DNA of 44,815 nucleotides, taken from positions 1 to 44,815 of the forward strand of contig CAYNDL010000001.1 of assembly GCA_964396115.1 (NCBI GenBank), written 5' to 3'. The stretch is from CAYNDL01 sp964396115 (GTDB lineage: Bacteria; Patescibacteriota; Andersenbacteria; UBA10190; CAIZMI01). Below the pieces are notes generated by a model. The model searched no databases. It had not been told where the DNA came from and worked only from the letters and a program-made list of their open reading frames with translations. Both the position numbers and the translations under genes were made by a program. This document shows, in pieces, positions 14,942 to 22,593 of the stretch (position 1 is its first letter; every line of letters begins with the position of its first letter).

Positions 14942-16873
14942 TTAAACTTCGATCAAGAGGGGGATAATCATTGGACGGCGCTGTGTCTTGCTGTATAAGA
15001 ATTGTCCCAAGTCATCACGAAGCTTTGCTTTTATGTATGCTTCATTCGGGGGAGTCGAATATTGTTCTTTGCTCCGAGTCTTTCCTAGGATGTCTTTGAT
15101 TTTTCTTTGTGTCTCGTCAATAAGGGCCTTTTGCTCCTTCATATAGACGAAGCCTCTCGAAACAATGTCTGGTTTACCAATCATCTCACCTGTCTGGTGG
15201 GCCATCTTGATGATTGTGACAACAATTCCGTCGGAGGCAAGGATCTGCCTGTCGCGCAGAACAACTTCCGCTAAATCGCCAACACCCAGTCCGTCTACCA
15301 TGATGTAGTTAATCTGAAAGCGTTCGTCGGTGACCTTGGCGGCGTGGGGCCGTACTTCCACAACCTGTCCGTTGTCAGGGTAAAGAATATTTTCTTTCGC
15401 CATACCTAGCTCAATTGCCAATCGTCCATGCATTTTTCTGTGGTAGAAATCGCCATATGAAGGAATAAAGAATTCTGGTTTGACCATGCGCAACATTTCT
15501 TTTAGGTCTTCCTGCTTCCCATGCCCGCTAGAATGCACATCCATCATCTGGCTGTGGTACACCTCAGCACCTTGCCGAACAAGATAGTCCTTAAGGTGAC
15601 CAATAGCTCTTTCGTTACCTGGAATCGCTGAAGATGAGAAAATAACAGCGTCACCAGGTTGGATTTCTAATGAGCGATGTTCTTTGTTTACGATGCGCAT
15701 AAGAACCGCCTGCTCCTCTGCCTGTGCACCCGTGCAGATGATCAGTACCTTCTCAGGAGGAAGTTTATTTGTTTCTTCCGAACTGATTATCGTGCCCTTA
15801 GGGATATCGATGTAATTGAGTTCCTGTGCAATCTCTACACTGGTTCTCATGCTGAATCCTTCCACAGCCACCTTTCTGCCGAAGCGTACAGCTAATGCTA
15901 AAAGTTGCTGAATACGTCGTACGTTAGATCCAGTTGTGGAAGCGATAATGCGCCCCTTTGTTTCCTGGAAAATTTTGTCGAAAGTTTCCATAACTGTTTG
16001 TTCTGGAATTGTTGAACCAGGGACATCAGCATTTGTAGAATCACCAAGCATTACGGTAATCCCTTTGCGTCCGATCGCTTCTATGTGTTCCGTTGCTGTA
16101 GGTGCGTCATGAACAGGTCGGGGATCAAACTTGTAGTCGCCTGTGATAAGAGCACTGCCTGCTTGAGTGCGCACAACAAGGCCGACTGCATCAGGAACGC
16201 TGTGCTGGGCATGGAAAGCTTCAATTTCAAATTGGCCAAGACGCAAGACATCTCCTGCTTTAACTTCTTGGGTGATTGGTTTTGCCTGGTGCGGAAAATC
16301 GAGATGGCGGCGCTGAATAAGTTTAGTTGTGAACGATGAACCGTAAACAGGTGGATTACCAATTCTTGGCAGAATATGGGGAAGTGCACCCATATGATCA
16401 AGATGGGCGTGGGTAATGAAGACACCGCGGATATCTCGTTCGCGTCCCCTAAGAAGTGAAATGTCAGGAATAATGTAATCCACACCAGGCATGTCTTCTT
16501 CCGGGAACATGAGTCCGGCATCAACAACAATAATGTCCCTTTTGTATTCAATTGCTAAGCAATTTCGGGCTCCAGTTTCGTCGAAGCCCCCGATAGGAAT
16601 AATACGCATTATACCGTCATCATGTACGGGGAACATTTGGACTTCTGATTGTCTCGTTACCAAAGATGAACGTTGCTGTCCATTCTTCCTTTTTCCCTTA
16701 GGACGTTTTGAACCCTTGCGGGGACCATTGTTATTTTGTTGAGAAGAAAAATTTTTCCCGTGGCCACGCGATTTCTTAAACTTGTGTTGGCTATGGTTTG
16801 GTTGCTTCTTCTCTTCGTTTCCTTTTCCGGGGTTACCGAATGATGGAGTACTAGGCGTTGCTAGAAAATTCAT
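14942..16873 (-). CDS. rnj: Ribonuclease J
   Basis: Metallo-beta-lactamase/beta-CASP ribonuclease with 5'-to-3' exo- and endonuclease activity in mRNA decay and rRNA maturation. The 643-residue protein starts with a ~75-residue basic, Asn/Gln/Lys/Gly-rich extension that looks disordered and may bind RNA. The catalytic domain then begins at IIPIGGFDETGARNC. The metal motif is HAHLDH at 155-160; other motifs include GDSTNADVPGSTIPE and the SSGHGKQEDLKEML C-terminal beta-CASP part. There is no Shine-Dalgarno sequence. The upstream gap carries five hairpins that could form a leader. The 3' end abuts the neighbouring convergent gene exactly. Confidence 0.96.
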   Translation of the reverse strand: MNFLATPSTPSFGNPGKGNEEKKQPNHSQHKFKKSRGHGKNFSSQQNNNGPRKGSKRPKGKRKNGQQRSSLVTRQSEVQMFPVHDDGIMRIIPIGGFDETGARNCLAIEYKRDIIVVDAGLMFPEEDMPGVDYIIPDISLLRGRERDIRGVFITHAHLDHMGALPHILPRIGNPPVYGSSFTTKLIQRRHLDFPHQAKPITQEVKAGDVLRLGQFEIEAFHAQHSVPDAVGLVVRTQAGSALITGDYKFDPRPVHDAPTATEHIEAIGRKGITVMLGDSTNADVPGSTIPEQTVMETFDKIFQETKGRIIASTTGSNVRRIQQLLALAVRFGRKVAVEGFSMRTSVEIAQELNYIDIPKGTIISSEETNKLPPEKVLIICTGAQAEEQAVLMRIVNKEHRSLEIQPGDAVIFSSSAIPGNERAIGHLKDYLVRQGAEVYHSQMMDVHSSGHGKQEDLKEMLRMVKPEFFIPSYGDFYHRKMHGRLAIELGMAKENILYPDNGQVVEVRPHAAKVTDERFQINYIMVDGLGVGDLAEVVLRDRQILASDGIVVTIIKMAHQTGEMIGKPDIVSRGFVYMKEQKALIDETQRKIKDILGKTRSKEQYSTPPNEAYIKAKLRDDLGQFLYSKTQRRPMIIPLLIEV

Positions 16874-16926
16874 AAATAGATTAATGAGTAAAAATAATTA
16901 AAATAGTACGAAAATGTGATCTATTT

Positions 16927-17046
16927 TTAGCGCAAAAATATCGTAATTTGTCGCTAACTAAAACCCCGAACGGGTTTAAAACAACTTAAGTGTTGTTTCA
17001 GAACAATGGACTAGGCCAGTTGTTCTAGGGAATAGATCCCCTTAGG
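16927..17046 (-). other. Array of five hairpins upstream of rnj
   Basis: Consecutive inverted repeats, given in + coordinates: TTAGCG/CGCTAA (16927-16957); AAACCC/GGGTTT (16961-16977); AAACAAC/GTTGTTT (16979-16998); AGAACAATGG with CCA, one bulged G, and TTGTTCT (17000-17026, the strongest); AGGG/CCCT (17027-17042). Together they nearly fill the 185-base gap between the small two-TM gene and rnj, and would form a structured leader of rnj about 54-170 bases before its ATG. None has a good run of U, so they are not ordinary terminators. Self-regulation of RNase J through its own leader is an inference. Confidence 0.5.
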
Positions 17047-17058
17047 TACGTTTATAAT

Positions 17059-17277
17059 TTAACATTTAATTGTAATTGTGTCAACGGAGTTAGAAATTTG
17101 TTGATCTTGGGAGCGTGCTGCGCAATAAAAACTCACAACCAGCAACCCAAGGGCAAATATTACAAAAAAATTCTTGTAAGAGTCGTTGAGACGGAAAAAG
17201 TAGGAAGCATAGATGGCTAGTCCCGTGAATAACACTGCGCCAACAAAGGAAACCAAAGAAAGAATACCCCAAAGCAT
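17059..17277 (-). CDS. Small two-helix membrane protein
   Basis: A 72-residue open frame with two hydrophobic helices (about residues 2-26 and 34-54) joined by a short FFRLNDSYKN loop, and a polar tail. ATG at 17277; a GTG six bases upstream is a possible alternative. Codon pattern and clean topology favour a real gene, but no family is recognised. It lies between the rnj leader and ku, divergent from ku. Confidence 0.5.
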   Translation of the reverse strand: MLWGILSLVSFVGAVLFTGLAIYASYFFRLNDSYKNFFVIFALGLLVVSFYCAARSQDQQISNSVDTITIKC

Positions 17278-17315
17278 AAGCACTTATCTGTACCTTCTTA
17301 ACCACGTATTTTCTG

Positions 17316-17343
17316 TAATCAGAAGTACACTGTACTGTGATTA
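17316..17343. promoter_or_regulatory. Extended dyad between the two-TM gene and ku
   Basis: An inner palindrome, AGTACA-C-TGTACT (17324-17336), is flanked by a second pair of arms: TAATCA (17316-17321) and TGATTA (17338-17343). The flanks are offset by two bases on the left and one on the right. In total 12 bases per arm match. It lies 68 bases upstream of the ku ATG, between two divergent genes, so it may be an operator. It does not match the LexA consensus sequences I know. Confidence 0.4.
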
Positions 17344-17411
17344 TTTTTACATTAACGGCGGGTTTTGTTGCATAAAATATAAGCCTCACCAGAAGCATTA
17401 ATTTTATTGCC

Positions 17412-18218
17412 ATGCGATCAATTTGGTCTGGAGCTATCAGCTTTGGCCTGGTAAACATCCCGGTAAAACTTTATAGTCCCGTGCAAGAAAGGCAGCTAAA
17501 CTTTGATCTTTTGAGCAAAGAGGATTATTCACCAATCAAATATTTAAAAGTTCGTCGTTCAGACGGAAAGGAAGTAAGTTATAGGGACATCGTTAAAGGT
17601 TATGAATACGCCAAAGGAGATTACGTGATCCTCACTGAGGAGGACTTCAAAAAAACCAATGTTAAGAAAACTAAAACCATTGAGATTGTTGATTTCGCCC
17701 AGGAAACAGACATTGATTCCATGCTTTTTGATAAACCCTATTATTTGGAACCAGCGAAAGGGGCGGAAAAAGCCTACTCTCTGTTGCGGGAAGCACTGCG
17801 GCGATCCAAACGTGTAGGTGTTGCGCGTTTTGTACTCAGAACGAGGGAACATCTTGGTGTTATCAAACCGGAAGGAAAAGTTATTGTACTTAACCAATTG
17901 CGTTACAAGGATGAGATTCGTGACCCCAACGACCTGAAAATTCCGGAACAACAAAAATTAGAAAATCGGGAGATCGAACTGGCATTAAAATTAATTGATG
18001 AACTTACTAAGCCTTTCAAGCCCGAGGCGTATAAAGACACATATACGGAGGAATTGAAAGAGGTGATTCAGAAGAAGGCCGAGGGCAAGGAGATTGTCCC
18101 GAAAGGAAACGAACCAGAACCAACTGAAATACCGGACCTCATGGCTGTTTTGAGGAAGAGCTTGGAACAGGCGCGAGATCAGGAGCAGCCCTATGGTTCT
18201 AGAAGATTACAAAAATAA
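17412..18218 (+). CDS. ku: Ku protein of bacterial non-homologous end joining
   Basis: A 268-residue bacterial Ku. It begins with SIWSGAISFGLVNIPVKLYS, the conserved N-terminus, and contains SKEDYSPIKYLKVRR, PYYLEPAKGAEKAYSLLREAL and VARFVLRTREHLGVI. Ku forms a homodimeric ring on double-strand ends and recruits LigD. The C-terminus (about 215-268) is acidic/basic mixed and short, without the long Lys-rich tail of some actinobacterial Ku proteins. Its last 26 bases overlap ligD, whose ribosome-binding site lies inside ku, so translation is coupled. The module is intact. Confidence 0.97.
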   Translation: MRSIWSGAISFGLVNIPVKLYSPVQERQLNFDLLSKEDYSPIKYLKVRRSDGKEVSYRDIVKGYEYAKGDYVILTEEDFKKTNVKKTKTIEIVDFAQETDIDSMLFDKPYYLEPAKGAEKAYSLLREALRRSKRVGVARFVLRTREHLGVIKPEGKVIVLNQLRYKDEIRDPNDLKIPEQQKLENREIELALKLIDELTKPFKPEAYKDTYTEELKEVIQKKAEGKEIVPKGNEPEPTEIPDLMAVLRKSLEQARDQEQPYGSRRLQK

Positions 18219-20622
18219 AAGAAGGTTTTCTTCTACTCCCGAACCAAAGGGCGGGGACGCCAGTTCGGGGAAATTATTGTTTGTTATTCAGAAACATGCT
18301 GCATCGAGGCTGCATTACGACTTGCGTCTGGAGGTCTCAGGTGTACTAAAAAGCTGGGCGGTACCCAAGGGACCGTCCCTTAATCCCAGGGACAAAAGGC
18401 TGGCTATGATGGTCGAGGATCATCCAATGGATTATGCGACATTTGAAGGAAAAATCCCGGAAGGAAATTATGGCGCAGGCACCGTAATGGTCTGGGACTA
18501 CGGCAGTTATTATCTAATGGATAAAGATCCACGTCTGCCGGAATTAGAACAGGAAGTCGCCGGAGCGTTAGCTGCTGGAGAAATTAAAATCGTTTTCGAA
18601 GGGATTAAAATCCGTGGAAAATATGTTCTTGTAAAAACGAAGGCCGAAGAAAATTCATGGTTATTGATAAAAAAGGAAGATGAATACGTGTCGGAAGTTC
18701 TGGTTATTGAACAAGAACACTCCGTTATATCCGCGCGTAATCTCAGTGAAATAAAAAACAAGGGAAGATCTTTGAGTTTGGCTGATGCTGAAAAGACTAA
18801 GATGCCCCAAAGAATCTCCCCCATGCTTGCTACCCTGTGGGATGAGCCGTTCACTCATAAGGATTGGTTATTTGAGCTTAAACTTGATGGGTATCGGATT
18901 TTAGCAAAAAAGGAAAAAGGAGACGTGCTTTTGTCATCACGTAAAAATCTCGATCTCACAAGTGATTATCCAGCGATCGCTGAAGCATTAAAAAAAGTGA
19001 ACCATGATTGTGTTTTAGACGGAGAGTTGGTTGTCTTGGACAACAAAGGGCGACCGTCTTTCCAGTTGATGCAGAAATTCAAAGAATCGTCGTCCGGGAA
19101 ATTAGCCTATTATGTTTTCGACTTGCTGCACTTGGATGGGCACGATCTAACGGCCTTGCCTCTTTTGCAAAGAAAATATTTTCTTTCCAGGACTTTGCCG
19201 AGAAGCGAAAATATTTTTTCCACGGAGTTTGTCTTTTTTGAGGGGGACGCTCTTTTTAAAGCGGCCCGAAATAATGGACTCGAAGGAATTGTTGGGAAGC
19301 AAGTCGACAGCGTCTATGAAACCGGCAAAAGGAGCTTCGCGTGGAGGAAGGTCCAGGCCCATAAGCGGCAAGAAGTTTTAATTTGCGGTTTTACAGAACC
19401 GGGGGGCGGCAGGAAACATTTTGGTTCCCTCGTAGTTGGCGTGCATGATAATAAAGGAAACCTCGTTTTTGCTGGCCATGTTGGAGGTGGTTTTGATGAG
19501 GATAGTTTAAAAACAGTTCATAAGAAAATGCTTTCTCACGTTAGGAAGACACGCCCTTTTTCTATTGATCCGAAGACGAATGGTCCTGTTACTTGGGTTG
19601 AGCCGAAATTTGTTGCGGAAGTTCGTTTCCGGGAATGGACAGCTGACGGTAGTATGCGACAGCCGATTTTCTTAGGACTAAGGGAAGATAAGGAGCCAGA
19701 GGAGGTGAAGAAAGAAGTTGAGGTGAACGTAAGTCCCACAATAAAAATAAGCAATCAAGAGAAGATATTTTGGCCGAGTCTGGGGTACCAGAAGGGAAAA
19801 ATGCTCGCTTATTATGAAAAAATTGCACCCGTAATTTTACCGTATCTCCGGGACCGTCCCGAAGTTTTACTCCGTCATCCCAATGGAGTGAGGGACGAAA
19901 GTTTCCATCAGAAAAATATAGTAGATGCCCCAGCATGGGTTAAGACTCACCCAATATATTCTGAATCGAGTAATCGCGTAGTCCGTTATCTGGTTTGTAA
20001 TGATAAAGAAAGCCTGCTTTATATGGCGAACTTGGGGTGTATAGAAATCCATCCATGGAACTCGCGGATCGGTTCGCTTGATAAACCAGATTACTGTGTT
20101 ATCGACCTTGATCCCTTGGAGGTGGAGTTCGAGATGGTTGTGTTTGTAGCTAATGTTGTGCGACAAGTTTTGGACAATTTTAAAATTGAAGGTTACTGCC
20201 GTACGTCTGGGGCAACCGGACTGCATGTGTTCATTCCTTTTGGAGGCAGGTACACATATGAACAGGCTCGCGACTTTGCAAAGGTCATATCCATATTTGT
20301 AAATAAAAAAACTCCTAATGAAACAAGCTTGGAAAGGAGTCCCGAGAAGCGGAGGGGGCGCGTCTACCTTGATTATTTACAAAATGGTGAAGGGAAGACG
20401 ATGCCTGCAGCATATTCTTTGAGGGCAACAGAAGACGCGACTGTAGCAACACCTTTGCTTTGGGAAGAGGTGAGGTCGGGTTTGGATCCCAAGGATTTTA
20501 CCTTGGACACAGTATTCAAACGGTTAGAAGAAAAAGGCGATTTGTGGAAACAGGTTTTGCATGGGGCGGTGGATTTGGGCGCAATTCTGTCTAACATTCA
20601 GAGAAACATTACTGGTGAGTAG
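18193..20622 (+). CDS. ligD: Multifunctional DNA ligase D (phosphoesterase-ligase-polymerase)
   Basis: An 809-residue LigD with all three NHEJ activities, ordered PE-LIG-POL (as in Pseudomonas; mycobacterial LigD is POL-PE-LIG). The 3'-phosphoesterase domain, about 15-165, has ASRLHYDLRLE, DHPMDYATFEGKIPEGNYGAG and SWLLIKKED. The ATP-dependent ligase domain, about 205-500, has the nucleotidyl lysine K230 in ELKLDGYR, the ELVVLDNKGRPSF motif and EGIVGK. The primase-polymerase domain, about 512-800, has RHPNGV, the catalytic aspartates D638 and D640 in IDLDP, and TSGATGLHVFIP. AGGAG seven bases before the ATG decides the start. It repairs double-strand breaks with Ku. Confidence 0.97.
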   Translation: MVLEDYKNKRRFSSTPEPKGGDASSGKLLFVIQKHAASRLHYDLRLEVSGVLKSWAVPKGPSLNPRDKRLAMMVEDHPMDYATFEGKIPEGNYGAGTVMVWDYGSYYLMDKDPRLPELEQEVAGALAAGEIKIVFEGIKIRGKYVLVKTKAEENSWLLIKKEDEYVSEVLVIEQEHSVISARNLSEIKNKGRSLSLADAEKTKMPQRISPMLATLWDEPFTHKDWLFELKLDGYRILAKKEKGDVLLSSRKNLDLTSDYPAIAEALKKVNHDCVLDGELVVLDNKGRPSFQLMQKFKESSSGKLAYYVFDLLHLDGHDLTALPLLQRKYFLSRTLPRSENIFSTEFVFFEGDALFKAARNNGLEGIVGKQVDSVYETGKRSFAWRKVQAHKRQEVLICGFTEPGGGRKHFGSLVVGVHDNKGNLVFAGHVGGGFDEDSLKTVHKKMLSHVRKTRPFSIDPKTNGPVTWVEPKFVAEVRFREWTADGSMRQPIFLGLREDKEPEEVKKEVEVNVSPTIKISNQEKIFWPSLGYQKGKMLAYYEKIAPVILPYLRDRPEVLLRHPNGVRDESFHQKNIVDAPAWVKTHPIYSESSNRVVRYLVCNDKESLLYMANLGCIEIHPWNSRIGSLDKPDYCVIDLDPLEVEFEMVVFVANVVRQVLDNFKIEGYCRTSGATGLHVFIPFGGRYTYEQARDFAKVISIFVNKKTPNETSLERSPEKRRGRVYLDYLQNGEGKTMPAAYSLRATEDATVATPLLWEEVRSGLDPKDFTLDTVFKRLEEKGDLWKQVLHGAVDLGAILSNIQRNITGE

Positions 20623-20683
20623 GGACACATAAAAAATACATGAGCAGTAATATGTTGGCGAAATCATTCATAATATTTGTCGT

Positions 20684-20911
20684 ATGGATAAATATGTCTT
20701 TAGTTGTCGCGATGTTAGCGGATTGACCTGTGATTATCGCACTACGGAACCGGACACAGAGGCGTCGCGGGAACAATTAATGGAGCATATCCAAGAGGAG
20801 CATTATGATGTTTTGGGTGTGGGATCAGAGGAGGAGCGGTCCATTCTGGCGGGCAAGATGGACGAGCTCATGTCGAACCCTGACATCTCTGATAAGCAAC
20901 AACACGATTAA
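20684..20911 (+). CDS. DUF1059-like small protein
   Basis: A 75-residue protein resembling the DUF1059 family: an N-terminal CRDVSGLTCDYRT segment with two Cys, then REQLMEHIQEEH, the part where the family usually has an H-x(3)-H/E-H helix. The C-terminus is acidic and polar. Function of the family is unknown to me. It follows ligD by 61 bases on the same strand. Its TAA stop shares the four bases TTAA (20908-20911) with the stop of the convergent glycosyltransferase. Confidence 0.75.
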   Translation: MDKYVFSCRDVSGLTCDYRTTEPDTEASREQLMEHIQEEHYDVLGVGSEEERSILAGKMDELMSNPDISDKQQHD

Positions 20912-21855
20912 ACCGTACTACTTAAAACCTTATTCCAGTCTTTTATAAAGCGCCTGATATTAAACATCTCAAGCGCCGTCTTTTTTCCTTCACGGCCGAT
21001 TTTCCTCGCCAATTTTTCATTGGCAAGAAGTTTTTTCATGTATTCAATTATTTCTTTGGTGTTGGTACCCATAAACCCGTTCGATCCGTTCTTGATCACA
21101 CGGACAATTTCGGTCGTTGCGTAAGAAACAACGGGTACACCTATCATCATCGCTTCGCACACAGCTAGGCCCAAACTCGTGTAACGAACCGGATGGAAAA
21201 AGAACCGATGTTCAGCTACCAGAGAAGGAAGCTCTTGGTAACTAGCCTCCCCAATACCGCCTGCAACTTCTTTTGCATTCATGCCAAATAAATCGAGCGG
21301 AATTTTCTTTCTCACTGTCTGGAAGAGATCGATACCGAGCCGACGACCTCGCGAGTGCAAATTATTAATCACTACGATACCCCGATTTGTGCGGCCGCTA
21401 TATTTTATTTTGCTTTCCGGCAACAGTACCCCGTGTTCGATTACTGTAGATGTGGCAGGGCCGTTGTCCCACATGAGCCGGTTAAAGTGCGTGACGTGTA
21501 CAACGAAAGTGTTCGTATCTTGGACTACGTGTTTTGTGTTTGTCGGGTGTTCTTGTGGCGGGTCGTGCTCAATAAATATTTTAGGTAACTTACGTTGTGA
21601 CGGCGAAAGAATTTCGAATTGGTCTTTAAGGTAATGTTGTTTGTGCTGGAAAAGGATGCAGTCGAACTTTATCGATTTCACATCGCGTGTTTCCAATTCG
21701 TGCACATTGCCACCCCAAGGGAACGTGCCCGGCTTTGGGCCGTATCCGAGCCCTCCATTTTCTGATAAGGGAATAAAGAAATCGTGGGGAACTTGAGACA
21801 AGTAGTACATGTAATTGCCGTGGACGGGCCAGGTGAAGATGCGCAGTCTTTTCAT
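20908..21855 (-). CDS. Glycosyltransferase, GT4-like (GT-B fold)
   Basis: A 315-residue protein. The C-terminal half shows the GT4/GT1 pattern: VVINNLHSRGRRLGIDLF, PSLVAEHRFFFHPVRYTSLGLAVCEAMMIGVPVVSY (the E-x7-E-like nucleotide-sugar region), and ARKIGREGKKTALEMFNIRRFIKDW at the end. The N-terminal half is short and tryptophan/histidine rich. It probably transfers a sugar from a nucleotide sugar during envelope or exopolysaccharide synthesis; substrate and acceptor are unknown. It is the first of three glycosyltransferase genes in 3.5 kb, all on the minus strand. Confidence 0.88.
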   Translation of the reverse strand: MKRLRIFTWPVHGNYMYYLSQVPHDFFIPLSENGGLGYGPKPGTFPWGGNVHELETRDVKSIKFDCILFQHKQHYLKDQFEILSPSQRKLPKIFIEHDPPQEHPTNTKHVVQDTNTFVVHVTHFNRLMWDNGPATSTVIEHGVLLPESKIKYSGRTNRGIVVINNLHSRGRRLGIDLFQTVRKKIPLDLFGMNAKEVAGGIGEASYQELPSLVAEHRFFFHPVRYTSLGLAVCEAMMIGVPVVSYATTEIVRVIKNGSNGFMGTNTKEIIEYMKKLLANEKLARKIGREGKKTALEMFNIRRFIKDWNKVLSSTV

Positions 21856-21972
21856 TACATATATTTTTGTTTAAGCAGTGTGGCATCTCTGTAATGTCAT
21901 TCACACAAAATAAGTTTCGGAAAGAATAGTTTAAAGAAGTATCGTTCTTTTTTGCACAAACGGAGATGGATC

Positions 21973-22593
21973 ATGCAAGGCCAGTGGGACTGCGTTTACC
22001 CCGAAGACCAGCACTACATCCTGCAACGGATCGGTTCAGCTTTTAGCGGCAATCCTTCTATGCCAATTTTTCCGCAAACAGGGCAACTCGTCATCCCCCT
22101 CAAAACATTCTTCAATCGCCGGATTTATGCTGACCTAGTCCTTATGAAGAGAATCAAAGGGAGATTTCATGCCCTGGTGATCAACGGAGAACAAGGAAAG
22201 TGCGCCATCGGCGGAAGACTCACAGGAGAATGTCCTGTGCACCACTATTTGCTATGGAAAGCCAGCGTGCAAGCAATGGGTATGAAATGGGCCGTAGAGG
22301 AGTTTCTTGGGCAGGCCCACCTGAAGCCCTTCGACAACCGCTGGCAAGGATTCTCAGTGCTCAGTGCTATCGGTATTTACACCGTTTTTGAAGCCGGAGA
22401 ATTGGAGCCAGATTACCGGATCTGCATGACTGGTATTGTTCGCGGTGATGATGTCATGTCAGAAACGACGAACTGGATCAGTCGTGGCGAAGAACTCGGA
22501 GGCCGGGATAACTATTTCTCCATGATCACATCTTTCTGTTTGAATTTTGCCGAGATGGCAGCCGGGAGCGTAGCGGAAACGGCATCGTCTTGA
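21973..22593 (+). CDS. Unrecognised 206-residue protein within the glycosyltransferase cluster
   Basis: The ATG at 21973 has a GGAGATGG ribosome-binding site; a TTG 21 bases upstream is less likely. The protein is soluble, without a signal peptide or membrane helix. It contains several Trp and Cys and clear blocks (WAVEEFLGQAHLKPFDNRWQGF, SVLSAIGIYTVFEAGELEPDY), but no family I can name. It is the only + strand gene among the glycosyltransferases. Its last 68 bases (22526-22593) overlap the 3' end of the convergent GT9 gene, an unusually long overlap for two real genes. It may have been inserted, or the GT9 gene may have lost its original stop. Confidence 0.6.
   Translation: MQGQWDCVYPEDQHYILQRIGSAFSGNPSMPIFPQTGQLVIPLKTFFNRRIYADLVLMKRIKGRFHALVINGEQGKCAIGGRLTGECPVHHYLLWKASVQAMGMKWAVEEFLGQAHLKPFDNRWQGFSVLSAIGIYTVFEAGELEPDYRICMTGIVRGDDVMSETTNWISRGEELGGRDNYFSMITSFCLNFAEMAAGSVAETASS

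Noticed and set aside
16961..16977. Intrinsic terminator of the two-TM gene upstream of rnj.
   Set aside because: The stem is only six pairs and its following U-run is short and interrupted; it fits better as part of the hairpin array.
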